Shown: positions 1 through 9,796 of the stretch, one piece after another
Position numbering within the stretch: the first letter of the stretch is position 1
How the letters are laid out: every line of letters starts with the position of its first letter
Assembly (NCBI RefSeq): GCF_011604685.1
Contig: NZ_CP050063.1
Location: 1,572,501 to 1,636,500, forward strand
Reading direction: 5' to 3'
DNA: 64,000 bases
Source: Spirosoma aureum
Lineage (GTDB): Bacteria; Bacteroidota; Bacteroidia; Cytophagales; Spirosomataceae
Position numbers and translations under genes: made by a program
The notes under the pieces: model-generated
What the model saw: only the letters and a program-made list of their open reading frames with translations
Told to the model about the DNA's origin: nothing
Databases searched by the model: none

Positions 1-2349
1 GGTTTCCTGACTTATTATTGGGATGCTAAAAAAGGAAAGATCTGGCTTGAAATCGAAAAGTTCGATACTGAATTTCTGTACTATCCAACCCTGGCTCAGG
101 GGGTGGGTTCCAATGACATTGGCCTTGATCGGGGTCGGCTAGGGCAGGAACACATTGTGAAGTTTCAGCGCAGTGGTCCGAAAGTATTGCTTATCGAACC
201 AAACTACGCCTATCGTGCCATTAGCAACGACCCCCTCGAACGTCGGGCAGTAGAAGAGTCGTTTGCCAAGTCGGTTCATGCTGGTTTTGACATTGCGGCC
301 GAAGAAGGAGGCAAAGTGTTGGTTGATCTGACTCCTTTTCTGATGCAGGACGCGGTTGGCGCTGTGCAGGCCATCACCCGAACCAAGCAGGGAGCCTTCA
401 AATTTGATCCGGCGCGGAGTGCCATGTACCTGCCACATACAAAATCCTTTCCGCAAAATACGGAGTTCGAGACGATCATAACCCTTACGGGCGATAATCC
501 GGGCGCTTACCTGCGCGAGGTTGTGCCTACGCCATCGGCCGTGACCATGCACCAGCACCATTCGTTTGTGCAACTTCCCGACGCAGGTTACAAACCACGT
601 CTGTTCGATCCGCGCATCGGTTACGGTGGTATCGAGTATTTTGACTATGCAACGCCCGTGAGTCAGCCAATTATGAAGCGCTATATTTCGCGGCACCGGC
701 TGGAGAAGAAAGACCCATCGGCAGCCGTTAGCGAGGCTGTTAAACCAATCATTTATTACCTCGATCCTGGCACGCCCGAACCGATTCGTTCGGCGCTGAT
801 GGAGGGAACCGCCTGGTGGAATCAGGCATTTGAAGCCGCCGGTTACAAAGATGCATTTCAGGTGAAGCTGCTTCCTGCCGATGCCGACCCAATGGACGTA
901 CGATATAATCTGGTGCAGTGGGTTCATCGCTCAACGCGGGGCTGGTCGTATGGCGGGAGTATCATCGACCCACGCACGGGCGAAATCATCAAGGGGAAAG
1001 TTACCCTTGGCTCACTTCGCGTTCGTCAGGATTATTTGATTGCGCAGGGGTTGATCGGTGACTTTGCCAGCGCAATGAATCCTGCTAATGATCCGATGCT
1101 CCAGATGTCGCTTGACCGATTGCGGCAGCTTGCTGCGCACGAAGTTGGGCATACGCTTGGCTTACCCCACAATTACATCGCCAGTACGCAAAATCGGGCG
1201 TCGGTTATGGATTACCCAACAATGGTCGCCAAGGTAAAAGGGGCTGGCATCGATCTGTCAGACGCATATGCCAAAGGTATTGGAACGTACGATAAATGGA
1301 GTATCCGGTATGGTTACGAGCAGTTTCCGGGTGGAACAGACGAGAAACAGGCGCTGGACAAGATCGTGGTCGATATGCACAAGGCAGGTCTGACGTTCCT
1401 GACCGATCAGGATGCCCGGCCCGAAGGGTCTGCACACCCCGGCACGCATCTATGGGACAACGGTGCTAATGCCGTCGATGAACTAAAACGCGTGTCGGAA
1501 GTTCGAAAAATAGCGTTGGCAAACTTTTCGGCTAACAAGATTCCGGCCGGTGCCCCAATGGCAACGCTTGAAGAAGTGCTTGTTCCGATGTATATGTTCC
1601 ACCGGTATCAGGTAGAAGCCGCTGCGAAAGTAGTCGGTGGACAAACGTATACCAATGCTTTGCGTGGTGATGGGCAACCTGTTATGTCGACCGTTCCGGC
1701 ACAGGAACAGAAGCGCGCGATCGATGCCTTGTTAGCAACGATTGATCCGACTTTTCTGGCGCTTCCAACGTCTATCATGGCGATGATTCCGCCCCGCCCA
1801 TTCCGGTATGATCCTAATCCACGGGAAGTATTCAAACGCCGGACAGGTATCACATTTGATCCGATGGGTGCGCCCGAAGCCGCGGCTGGTATGACACTTC
1901 AGATGTTATTGAACCCCGAGCGCGTCAGTCGTTTAGTCGTGCAGTCTGCTATCGACCCGGCACAGGTTAGCCTGGAGACAATGCTTGAGCAATTGCTTAA
2001 TGCTACCTGGTATAAAGCTGATCCAACGGATGGTTATCAGGCCGAAGTAAAACGGCTTACCGATAAGTTGTTCCTGCAAAAACTAATTGAGCTGGCCAAC
2101 AATCCGGAAGTAACATCACAGGCGCGGGCGGTTGCTCTTCAAAAGCTTGACCAATTAAAGAGCAAACTTGGCGCACCCAGTGCGAACCCTAAATCAGCCG
2201 CCCATCGATTGTTTGCCAGCGATCAGATTCGCCGGGCCGAAGGCAATATTGCCGATCTGCGCCCAACTAGTGCACAAGCCCCTCCCGACGGAGCCCCGAT
2301 CGATCCAGGCCAGGAGTGGCTTTCGCCAGACTGCGACTGGAAGCCATAA
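1..2349 (+). CDS. Secreted zinc-dependent metalloprotease (DUF5117/DUF4953 type), 5' truncated
   Basis: The reading frame is open from the first base of the window, so the gene starts upstream; the GTG at 103 is internal. About 782 residues are visible. The metzincin-like signature HEVGHTLGLPHN is encoded at 1138-1173: the His residues of HExxHxxGxxH bind zinc and the Glu is the catalytic base. The long N-terminal part and the conserved C-terminal block match the architecture of the large Bacteroidota family annotated as DUF5117 plus DUF4953 metalloproteases, which are usually somewhat above 800 residues. Probably only the signal peptide and a few dozen residues are missing. The substrate is unknown. 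A strong hairpin terminator follows at 2434. Confidence 0.9.
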   Translation, partial: GFLTYYWDAKKGKIWLEIEKFDTEFLYYPTLAQGVGSNDIGLDRGRLGQEHIVKFQRSGPKVLLIEPNYAYRAISNDPLERRAVEESFAKSVHAGFDIAAEEGGKVLVDLTPFLMQDAVGAVQAITRTKQGAFKFDPARSAMYLPHTKSFPQNTEFETIITLTGDNPGAYLREVVPTPSAVTMHQHHSFVQLPDAGYKPRLFDPRIGYGGIEYFDYATPVSQPIMKRYISRHRLEKKDPSAAVSEAVKPIIYYLDPGTPEPIRSALMEGTAWWNQAFEAAGYKDAFQVKLLPADADPMDVRYNLVQWVHRSTRGWSYGGSIIDPRTGEIIKGKVTLGSLRVRQDYLIAQGLIGDFASAMNPANDPMLQMSLDRLRQLAAHEVGHTLGLPHNYIASTQNRASVMDYPTMVAKVKGAGIDLSDAYAKGIGTYDKWSIRYGYEQFPGGTDEKQALDKIVVDMHKAGLTFLTDQDARPEGSAHPGTHLWDNGANAVDELKRVSEVRKIALANFSANKIPAGAPMATLEEVLVPMYMFHRYQVEAAAKVVGGQTYTNALRGDGQPVMSTVPAQEQKRAIDALLATIDPTFLALPTSIMAMIPPRPFRYDPNPREVFKRRTGITFDPMGAPEAAAGMTLQMLLNPERVSRLVVQSAIDPAQVSLETMLEQLLNATWYKADPTDGYQAEVKRLTDKLFLQKLIELANNPEVTSQARAVALQKLDQLKSKLGAPSANPKSAAHRLFASDQIRRAEGNIADLRPTSAQAPPDGAPIDPGQEWLSPDCDWKP

Positions 2350-2433
2350 TGCCTGGTCAGCGTAAGTTCTGCTTGGTGAGCTAAATAGAAGTAACTTAAT
2401 CGTGTACGGTTCGCTGAGAAAGGCTGATTAATA

Positions 2434-2466
2434 AAAAACGGTATCGAGAGGCTCGATACCGTTTTT
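2434..2466 (+). terminator. Intrinsic terminator after the metalloprotease
   Basis: Perfect 15-bp inverted repeat: arm 2434-2448 begins with five A and pairs with 2452-2466, which ends in five T, around a 3-base loop. Because the A and T tracts lie inside the stem it can act on both strands. Confidence 0.88.
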
Positions 2467-3123
2467 GCATCTGGTCCGTTCTATTTACTAAAATTTAGGC
2501 ATTTCCTGACTTTACACAATTACTTATTGTTATCTACTATATGACTATAGCAGCTTTCCGGTTTTAAGTTTGATATCACTCATCACCCCTGTTTTGCTGT
2601 ATCCCGTCTAAGATCCATGGTTTACTCATAATCTGTTTGTAAGTCGAAGATTATGAGCTGATGATCTAAGATACTACGCCTATTAACCTGTTATCTGGCG
2701 ATTCCTTATACAAATGAACAGTAAAAACCAGAGGATAAAAAATTATTTATAATTAATCTAAACAAAAATAATCTCAATTGATATTGATAATCCCTATCTA
2801 ACAAAAACACGACTGAATTGCATATCGATAACAGCTAATTAGACTCATGTTAGTCTTGTTTATGCTTGTTTTCTGGGAAATAATGGCTCATACCGGGCAA
2901 TTATCAGGATATATAGGATACTATTCTTATAGTTTAGCCTGTCGCATGTGGGAGCTATAAACGTGTCTTAAAAGCAATTATCTGTATCAATTCCGAAATC
3001 ATTTTTTTAAGTATAAAATATAGTATTTTTTATGGAATGGCTTCTGCTTCGTTGAGATGCGAAAGCCATTTGCCGTTTAAAAACAGCCGTTTATCAAAAA
3101 GTTTAAAAAAACGAATTTAACGA
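2467..3123. other. AT-rich gene-free stretch before the tetR gene
   Basis: No convincing gene on either strand. It holds one hairpin with 10-bp arms at 2625-2634 and 2648-2657 around a 13-base loop, without a T tract. The rest is AT-rich and unstructured. The length is unusual for this otherwise gene-dense window. Confidence 0.5.
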
Positions 3124-3146
3124 AACAAATAAAATCTATCTTTGTT
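3124..3146 (+). promoter_or_regulatory. Candidate promoter -7 box with overlapping TetR-type operator
   Basis: TAtcTTTG at 3137-3144 matches the Bacteroidota -7 consensus TAnnTTTG and lies 26 bases before the tetR ATG. No good -33 TTTG was found at the expected spacing. An inverted repeat, AACAAA at 3124-3129 and TTTGTT at 3141-3146 with an 11-base gap, overlaps the box. That geometry suits autorepression by the TetR protein encoded next. The operator role is inference. Confidence 0.45.
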
Positions 3147-3170
3147 AGATATTTTGCATAGCGTTAGAAA

Positions 3171-3800
3171 ATGAGTGTAATAGACCGCAGAACGAGGCAG
3201 AAAGCAGAGATACGGCAACGTATTCTGGATGCAGCCCGGCAAATAGCCCGCGAGAAAGACTGGAATGCCGTGACTATTCGAAGTATTGCCGATGCTATCG
3301 ACTATACGCCCCCGATTGTATACGAGCATTTCGAAAACAAAGAAGATGTCCTTCTCAACATCGTAAAAGAGGGGCACACGACCAATCGGCAGACGTTTGA
3401 TGCGATTCTGGCCATGGAATTGAGCGCTGAAGAGAAAATTGTCCGGCTATCGATGGTACAATGGACATTTGCCCGCGAACAACCGGAAGTATTCCGGCTG
3501 ATGCACAACCCGGAACGCATGGCCCAGCAACGGGAAATGGTTCGGGAAGGTATGCAGGAAGGCAAACTGAAAATTGAAAGTTTGTTCCGGGAGCTCTGTT
3601 CAGGACCAGAAAATATCGGTGAAGTGATCTTTAACTGGTTTTGTCTGATGCAGGGTTATATTAATTTGATTATCAACATTCAGCCCGAACAGGGTGCTAA
3701 ACTGCTTGAGCGAGTGGAAGATCCTAAAATGGTAGCCCTGTTTCAGCAACCAGATTTGCTTTTTGAACGAGCCATTCGCCGGTTTATTCGGAGCCTTTAA
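3171..3800 (+). CDS. TetR/AcrR family transcriptional repressor of the efflux operon
   Basis: A 209-residue protein with a TetR N-terminal helix-turn-helix at about residues 10-56: the first helix has ILDAARQIA, the recognition part has TIRSIADAIDYTPPIVYEHF, and the domain closes with NKEDVLLNIV. The C-terminal ligand-binding half is helical and variable, as usual for the family. Such proteins release DNA when they bind a drug-like ligand. It lies 41 bases before the tolC-like gene on the same strand, so it is probably the first gene of the operon and represses both itself and the pump. A palindrome over its own -7 box fits this. The ligand cannot be predicted. Confidence 0.9.
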   Translation: MSVIDRRTRQKAEIRQRILDAARQIAREKDWNAVTIRSIADAIDYTPPIVYEHFENKEDVLLNIVKEGHTTNRQTFDAILAMELSAEEKIVRLSMVQWTFAREQPEVFRLMHNPERMAQQREMVREGMQEGKLKIESLFRELCSGPENIGEVIFNWFCLMQGYINLIINIQPEQGAKLLERVEDPKMVALFQQPDLLFERAIRRFIRSL

Positions 3801-3841
3801 CTCCCATCATTCACATCTTAAGGTTATAATTTTTAGAAACA

Positions 3842-5203
3842 ATGAAAGGCATGAAGCAGACAATGCTGATAGTGCTGGGTCTACTGGCAAACTGGGTCAG
3901 TGCACAGGATGCGCCGTCGGGTGGGTACACGCTTGCACAGTGTGTTGAGTACGCACGGGTAAACAACCCAAACATCAAGATCGCGCGGGTGAATGAGCAA
4001 ATATCGCTTGCACAAACACAGCAGGTTATTGGTCGAAATCTTCCGCAGGTTTCCGTTTCGGGTTCGGTGCTGGATAACGTTAAGATTCCGGTGCAGTTGC
4101 TGCCCGGCGAGTTTTTGGGCCAACCCGGAACATTTGTCCCTGTAAAATTCGGTACGCAATACAATACAACGCTGACCGGGCGCGTCGATCAGAAACTCTT
4201 CGATCCTTCGTTTGGGCTGGCGTTGAAGGCAGCCAAAATTTCAACCCAGGTACAGGCGCAGGCAACCATACTGGCTGAACAAACGCAGGCATACAACATT
4301 GCCAAAGCGTATTATCAGACTCTGGTCATTGATTTACAGAAACGCCTGACCATCCGTGATTTGAACTCGTCCGACACGCTGCTGCAACAGGAACAGGTTC
4401 GGCTGAAAAACGGGACCACACGTGAGATCGATTTTGGGCGTATTCAGTTAAACCGCAACAATTTACAGTCGCAGCTGGAACAGGCAAACCGCAACTACGA
4501 GCAGGCCATTAACCAACTGAAATTCCAGATGGGTATGCCACTTTCAGAAACATTGTCGCTTCAGCCGCTGGCCATTGAAAAAGAGTTGCAGGTGAACGAA
4601 TTGCCTCTTGCCGACAGTCGCTTTTTTGAGAACCGCCCCGATTTTCGCCAATTGTTATTGAATACGCAGTTGCAGGACCTAAACCGGCAATCTAACAACC
4701 GGGGGTATTATCCATCGCTTGGTTTCTATGGTACGTATGCCACGAACGCCCAACGACAAACGTTCAGCTTTTTTGATGGGAGTCTGCCCTGGTTCCAAAG
4801 CTCGACAATTGGCCTGACCTTATCCTGGACGCCTTTCGACGGCAATCAGCGCCGGTATCGTGATCGCGAAAACAGGCTGAATCTCGAAACGCTGCGGCTT
4901 CAGCAGATTCTGACGCGCGAGTCGGCGCAGTTGAGTCTGAGCAATGCCCAGGTAAGCTACCAGAATCTGGTGACCGACATTCAGCGTGAACGCGATAACA
5001 TCGAACTGGCGCGCAGGATTCTGACCGTTACCGAACTGGAGTACAAGGAAGGAATCGCTACATCGGTTACCTTGATCGATGCTAAAGATGCGTTAACCAC
5101 CGCTCAAAACAACCTGGCTAATAAACTGATTAGTCTGTATCAGTCCCGGCTGGATTACGAAAACTCACAGGGAACCATTCTTCAATACGTCACTCAAAAA
5201 TAA
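3842..5203 (+). CDS. TolC-family outer membrane efflux channel
   Basis: A 453-residue outer membrane factor. A signal peptide ends near residue 22 (VSAQ-D). The mature part begins with YTLAQCVEYARVNNPNIK, typical of the first TolC/OEP repeat, and has two long helical repeats rich in Gln/Asn/Arg separated by beta segments. Typical members trimerise to form a channel through the outer membrane and periplasm. The next gene starts 9 bases downstream, so the two are clearly co-transcribed. Together with the following adaptor and RND pump it makes a complete tripartite exporter. Length is normal for the family. Confidence 0.92.
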   Translation: MKGMKQTMLIVLGLLANWVSAQDAPSGGYTLAQCVEYARVNNPNIKIARVNEQISLAQTQQVIGRNLPQVSVSGSVLDNVKIPVQLLPGEFLGQPGTFVPVKFGTQYNTTLTGRVDQKLFDPSFGLALKAAKISTQVQAQATILAEQTQAYNIAKAYYQTLVIDLQKRLTIRDLNSSDTLLQQEQVRLKNGTTREIDFGRIQLNRNNLQSQLEQANRNYEQAINQLKFQMGMPLSETLSLQPLAIEKELQVNELPLADSRFFENRPDFRQLLLNTQLQDLNRQSNNRGYYPSLGFYGTYATNAQRQTFSFFDGSLPWFQSSTIGLTLSWTPFDGNQRRYRDRENRLNLETLRLQQILTRESAQLSLSNAQVSYQNLVTDIQRERDNIELARRILTVTELEYKEGIATSVTLIDAKDALTTAQNNLANKLISLYQSRLDYENSQGTILQYVTQK

Positions 5204-5212
5204 ACAGTTACC

Positions 5213-6316
5213 ATGAAACGAATTATTATTATTGGAGCGGTAGCTGCCCTTATCGCACTGATTGCCTTCCGGTTGATAAACAACAAAAAAGATATTGAGG
5301 CCGCCAAGACGTCTTCGGTACAATTCCAGACAACGCCCGTTGTGGATGTACAGCCTGTTTCTTACGAGCGTCTCGACCAGAACCTGTCGCTGCTGGGAAC
5401 AGTAGAAGCACAGTATGAAGGGAATATCATTTCTGAAACGCGTGGAAAGCTTCAGAACTTCAAACTGGTGCTGGGCTCATTTGTCAAAAAAGGCCAGCAG
5501 GTTGGCTATATCCAGGACGAAGTACAGGGTATTGTTGTCGAAAACAACCAGACTGCCGTCGAAAATGCCAAACGCGAAATGGAGCGTTACGAGCGACTTC
5601 TGAAAGGTGGAGCCGTAACCCAGGAAACCTATCAGAAATACAAAGACCAGTATGCAACCGCTCTCCTGAATTCGAAACAGCAGCAGCGTGTACTGGGCAA
5701 TGGAGCGGTGGTTGCCCCTATCAGTGGGTACGTGTACGACAAAAAGGTAGAGAATGGCGAATATGTAGCTGTGGGTGCGGTTCTGGCATCGGTGATTAAT
5801 TTACAGGAATTGAAACTGGTTGTTAATGTGCCGGAACAGGCGGTTTATCAGCTTAAACAGGGTGATAAGGCAACGATTACGGCTCAGGCGTTTCCGGGGG
5901 TAACTTTTTCGGGAAGTGTGCATTATATCAGCCCTAAAGGCGATGATCTGCATAATTACCCGGTCGAAATTTATCTGAGCAACAACAGCAAAAACCAGCT
6001 GAAAGCGGGTACGCTGGCCAATGCCAACTTCACCTTCAAAAAAGGGATTGCCGGATTGTTTATTCCGCGTCGTGCCCTGGTTGGTGGTGCCGACAGTGCC
6101 AGTGTCTATGTGGTGCAGAACAACGTAGCCCGGCTGCGTAAAATCCGGCTTGGCTACGACAATGGCGATCAATACCAGGTGCTCGATGGCCTGAAACAGG
6201 GCGAACCAGTCGTTGTAAATGGTCAGCTGAATCTAAGTAACGGGGCCAAAGTCACTGTTAACCAGAATGGTGCAGCTCAGGGGAAAACGGATACGTCGGT
6301 AGCGGTAAATCCTTAA
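5213..6316 (+). CDS. RND efflux periplasmic adaptor (membrane fusion protein)
   Basis: A 367-residue HlyD/AcrA-type adaptor. One N-terminal membrane anchor (about residues 4-22, IIIIGAVAALIALIAF) is followed by a biotinyl-lipoyl-like half motif, a short helical hairpin (about 105-160), the second lipoyl half (GAVVAPISGYVYDKKVENGEYV), and beta-barrel plus membrane-proximal domains ending in GLKQGEPVVVNGQLNLSNGAKV. It bridges the inner membrane pump and the TolC channel. It sits 9 bases after the tolC-like gene and 105 bases before the pump gene; that spacer carries an inverted repeat. Confidence 0.93.
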   Translation: MKRIIIIGAVAALIALIAFRLINNKKDIEAAKTSSVQFQTTPVVDVQPVSYERLDQNLSLLGTVEAQYEGNIISETRGKLQNFKLVLGSFVKKGQQVGYIQDEVQGIVVENNQTAVENAKREMERYERLLKGGAVTQETYQKYKDQYATALLNSKQQQRVLGNGAVVAPISGYVYDKKVENGEYVAVGAVLASVINLQELKLVVNVPEQAVYQLKQGDKATITAQAFPGVTFSGSVHYISPKGDDLHNYPVEIYLSNNSKNQLKAGTLANANFTFKKGIAGLFIPRRALVGGADSASVYVVQNNVARLRKIRLGYDNGDQYQVLDGLKQGEPVVVNGQLNLSNGAKVTVNQNGAAQGKTDTSVAVNP

Positions 6317-6321
6317 TTCAG

Positions 6322-6411
6322 TTTTCAGTTTGGGTTTACGGGGAGAGAAGCACTTAAACCTGTTTACCTCAACCCTTTGAATACCTTAAACTGAACACTA
6401 CAAACTGAAAA
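6322..6411. repeat. Inverted repeat in the adaptor-pump spacer
   Basis: TTTTCAGTTTG at 6322-6332 is matched by its exact complement at 6401-6411. The spacer also contains further CAGTTT/AAACTG pieces (around 6317 and 6389). It resembles other low-complexity intergenic repeats in this window (23734 and 31068) and could form a long-range hairpin in the mRNA between adaptor and pump. Confidence 0.5.
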
Positions 6412-6421
6412 TAATAGTCTT

Positions 6422-9400
6422 ATGTCAGTAACAGAAATAGCCATCAAACGCCCGACGCTGGTTGTAGTGGCTTTTACTATCCTGGGTATTTTAGGATATA
6501 TATCCTACAAAAGCCTGAACTACACCCTGTTGCCTAAGTTTGATGCATCGGTCGTGACCGTCATTACGACCTATCCGGGGGCTGCGGCAGGGGAGGTCGA
6601 AAATTCGGTGACGCGCAAACTCGAAGATGCCGTGTCATCGCTCGAAAATCTGAAAAACATCAGTTCGACGAGTCAGGAAGGGTTGTCGATTATTCAGATC
6701 GAGCTGGCTGCCAGTGCTGACCCTAATCAGGCCTTGCAGGATGCACAACGAAAAGTAAATGCGGTTCTTTCGCAACTGCCCGACGAAGTAGAGTCACCAA
6801 CTCTGCAAAAGTTCTCGACCGACGATGTGCCTGTCATCCGGATGGGGGTTCGCGCTAACCTGGAAGCGACCAAGCTCTATGATCTGGTCGATGATCAGAT
6901 TCGGACACAGCTGACAAAAGTAGACGGTGTCGGGCAGGTTACACTGACGGGTGGTCGCGAGCGTGAAATCCGGATTGGTATCGATCCGAATAAACTGAAA
7001 CTTTATAACCTGTCGCTGGCGCAGGTAACGCAGGCAGTCAACTCGGCCAACCTCGATTACCCAACCGGTCGTATCGAAACCGATCAGGCTCAGTATGCCA
7101 TCCGGCTGGCGGGCAAATTTACCGACATCAACCAGATTCGGAATGCGGCTCTGATCACATCGGCCACGGGCACGAAAGTCGTACTGAACGATGTAGCAAC
7201 CGTGACAGATGGCGTTGCCGACGCAACAACCATTAACCGGATCAATGGACGCGAATCCATCGGAATATCCATTCAGAAACAAACGGATGCCAACGCCGTT
7301 GCGATCAGTCAGCAGGTGCGGGGCATTCTGGGCGGTATTGAAAAACAATATGCCAACATTGGGCTGAAATTCGAGATTACCAGCGATTCGTCGACCTATA
7401 CGCTTGCTTCGGCCGATGGGGTAATATTTGACCTTGAATTTGCGGTTGTGCTCGTGGCGCTGGTGATGCTGCTCTTTTTGCACAGCATCCGAAACGCTTT
7501 TATTGTGATGGTGTCGGTACCGGCTTCGATTATCTCGGTCTTCGTACCGATGTATGTACTCGGTTTTACACTGAATCTGATGACATTGATGGCCCTGTCG
7601 CTGGTGGTCGGTATCCTGGTCGATGACTCGATTGTGGTACTGGAAAACATCTACCGGCACCTTGAAATGGGTAAAAACCGACGGACTGCCGCCCTCGATG
7701 GTCGAAATGAGATTGGTTTTACGGCAGTAGCCATTACGATGGTTGACGTGGTGGTGTTTCTGCCGCTCGTCTTTGTGCAGGGACTGATCGCGAATATTAT
7801 CCGTGAATTTTCACTGGTGGTTGTGTTTTCAACGCTCATGTCGCTGGTGGTGTCATTCACCATTACACCCTTGCTGGCGTCACGGTTTGCGAAAGAAACA
7901 GACCTCAGCGGCCCCGGTTTGGGCAAACGGTTTTTGTCGTGGTTCGAACGGCAGTTTGATTCACTCAAGCATGGGTATGCCCGCCTGCTGACCTGGAGCC
8001 TTCGCCATAAACGCTGGGTATATCTTACGGCTATTGTTCTCCTTATCGGGTCGTTTGGTCTGGTTGGTGGAGGATTTATTGGTACGACGTTCTTCCCGCA
8101 GAGCGATCAGGGCGAATTTATCGTGCAGATCGAGGGTGAACCATTCAATAGCCTTGCCGAGACGAACCGTATCTGTCAGAAGATCGAGAAGCAACTGATG
8201 GGGAATAAGCTAGTCAGGAAAGTCAACAGCAACGTTGGCTATTCGAGTTCGGCGTCGGGTGGAGGATTGGGTTCAACACCATATCATAAAGCAGAAATTA
8301 CGGTAACCATTGTTCCGAAGCAGGAGCGTAGTATTTCGATTGAGCAGTTTGCCGCCCAAACGAAAGCGGAGGTTCTGAAAACACCCGGCCTGAACGTAAA
8401 ATCGGCACCCGTTGGAATTACGGGCGGGGCTAATGCGGCTCCGATTCAGATTCTGTTGCAGGGTAATACCCAGCAGGATCTACAACAGGCAGCGGCCATT
8501 GTGAAGCAGGTCGTGAAATCGGTCAGCGGAACCACCGATGTCGAATTAGCCGTAGACGATCCGAAGCCGGAACTCAAAGTAAACCTCGACCGGCGTAAAA
8601 TGGCGCAATATGGGGTTTCCGTAGCTAATGTAGGCGCAACGTTACAAACTGCTTTTTCGGGCAATACGGACAGTAAATACCGGGTTGGCAGCCGTGATTA
8701 CGATATTCGGGTAGAGCTGAATAGATTTAACCGCCAGAGTAAAGACGATGTCGGTAATCTTACAGTGCCCGATGCGCAGGGTAAACTAATCGAAGTCCAG
8801 CAGATTGCTGATTTACAGCTTGGTACGGGGGCAACTCAATTGACACGGTATAACCGGGTTGGTTCTCTGTTCGTTAACGCTAACGTGGTGGGTCGCCCAA
8901 CGGGTACGGTTGGTACGGAGATTGATAATATTTTGAAGACCAAAGAGTTGCCCGGTGGCGTAACCTATAAGCTTAAGGGCGATCTGGAACGTCAATCGGA
9001 TGCTTTCAGTAGCCTGGGTATTGCGCTGGGACTGGCCATTACGTTTGTTTACCTGCTGATGGTGGCCTTGTATAATTCGTATTTCCGGCCGTTTGTGGTC
9101 CTGTTCTCGATTCCGATGGCCATAATCGGTGCATTCCTGGCGTTGGCGCTGGCCGAGCAGCCGATTTCGTTCTTCGTTATGCTGGGTATGATCATGCTGA
9201 TTGGTCTGGTGGCTAAGAACGCTATTCTGCTGGTAGACTTTGCCAATGCGCAGAAAGAAGAAGGTAAGAGTACGGTCGATGCACTCGTGGAAGCCGGTCG
9301 TGAACGGATTCGCCCGATTTTGATGACGACCATCGCGATGGCTATTGGTCTGTTACCGATGGCATTGGCCACTGGCGATGGTTCGGAGTCGAAGAATGGA

Positions 9401-9571
9401 CTGGCCTGGGTTATTATCGGTGGACTGATCAGTTCGCTGCTGTTGACGCTGGTACTGGTTCCGACTGTATACCTGACATTCGAGAATATTTTTAATAGTT
9501 TCCGTCGTTTGTATGGACGAGTGACAGGTAAAAAAGATAAGCCTGTACCCGCAAATCCTGCAGAGGTATAA
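6422..9571 (+). CDS. RND multidrug efflux permease (AcrB/HAE1-like)
   Basis: A 1049-residue inner membrane pump with the RND layout: TM1, large periplasmic loop, TM2-7, second loop, TM8-12. The first helix starts IKRPTLVVVAFTILGILGY. TM4 has the proton-relay acidic pair in VVGILVDDSIVVLENIYRH, and TM10 has the conserved Lys in GLVAKNAILLVDFANAQ. These residues are those used for proton-driven transport in AcrB-type pumps. The length and the porter-domain sequence (TTYPGAAAGEVENSVTRKLE) indicate HAE1 drug export rather than heavy-metal CusA. It is the last gene of the tetR-tolC-MFP-RND operon, which ends at a strong hairpin at 9629. The exported compounds are unknown. Confidence 0.94.
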   Translation: MSVTEIAIKRPTLVVVAFTILGILGYISYKSLNYTLLPKFDASVVTVITTYPGAAAGEVENSVTRKLEDAVSSLENLKNISSTSQEGLSIIQIELAASADPNQALQDAQRKVNAVLSQLPDEVESPTLQKFSTDDVPVIRMGVRANLEATKLYDLVDDQIRTQLTKVDGVGQVTLTGGREREIRIGIDPNKLKLYNLSLAQVTQAVNSANLDYPTGRIETDQAQYAIRLAGKFTDINQIRNAALITSATGTKVVLNDVATVTDGVADATTINRINGRESIGISIQKQTDANAVAISQQVRGILGGIEKQYANIGLKFEITSDSSTYTLASADGVIFDLEFAVVLVALVMLLFLHSIRNAFIVMVSVPASIISVFVPMYVLGFTLNLMTLMALSLVVGILVDDSIVVLENIYRHLEMGKNRRTAALDGRNEIGFTAVAITMVDVVVFLPLVFVQGLIANIIREFSLVVVFSTLMSLVVSFTITPLLASRFAKETDLSGPGLGKRFLSWFERQFDSLKHGYARLLTWSLRHKRWVYLTAIVLLIGSFGLVGGGFIGTTFFPQSDQGEFIVQIEGEPFNSLAETNRICQKIEKQLMGNKLVRKVNSNVGYSSSASGGGLGSTPYHKAEITVTIVPKQERSISIEQFAAQTKAEVLKTPGLNVKSAPVGITGGANAAPIQILLQGNTQQDLQQAAAIVKQVVKSVSGTTDVELAVDDPKPELKVNLDRRKMAQYGVSVANVGATLQTAFSGNTDSKYRVGSRDYDIRVELNRFNRQSKDDVGNLTVPDAQGKLIEVQQIADLQLGTGATQLTRYNRVGSLFVNANVVGRPTGTVGTEIDNILKTKELPGGVTYKLKGDLERQSDAFSSLGIALGLAITFVYLLMVALYNSYFRPFVVLFSIPMAIIGAFLALALAEQPISFFVMLGMIMLIGLVAKNAILLVDFANAQKEEGKSTVDALVEAGRERIRPILMTTIAMAIGLLPMALATGDGSESKNGLAWVIIGGLISSLLLTLVLVPTVYLTFENIFNSFRRLYGRVTGKKDKPVPANPAEV

Positions 9572-9628
9572 ACCAATCGGGTCTCTCGCTGGAAGCCATT
9601 CTACGGTTTTTAGCGATAATTATTACAT

Positions 9629-9665
9629 CAAAAAGCCGCCTATTTTAACAGTAGGCGGCTTTTTG
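9629..9665 (+). terminator. Intrinsic terminator of the efflux operon
   Basis: Perfect 14-bp stem, 9629-9642 with 9652-9665, GC-rich core GCCGCC/GGCGGC flanked by A and T tracts. Confidence 0.88.
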
Positions 9666-9796
9666 ATTTTACTTCTTAAAAATATAACGACATAATACAC
9701 GATGTTATCCTAAGTTTAATCACAATTTAACGAATGGCTGGACTTGCCTCCCTGCCGTGAACAAAGCTTTATTGAATATCCAAAAACGGAAGTAGC

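Noticed and set aside
139..927. Open frame of 262 codons on the minus strand inside the metalloprotease
   Set aside because: Antisense to conserved protease sequence; no start context or homology.
6794..7660. Open frame of 288 codons on the minus strand inside the RND pump gene
   Set aside because: Antisense to a fully conserved gene; composition rich in His/Arg/Gln as expected from reversed codons, no recognisable family.
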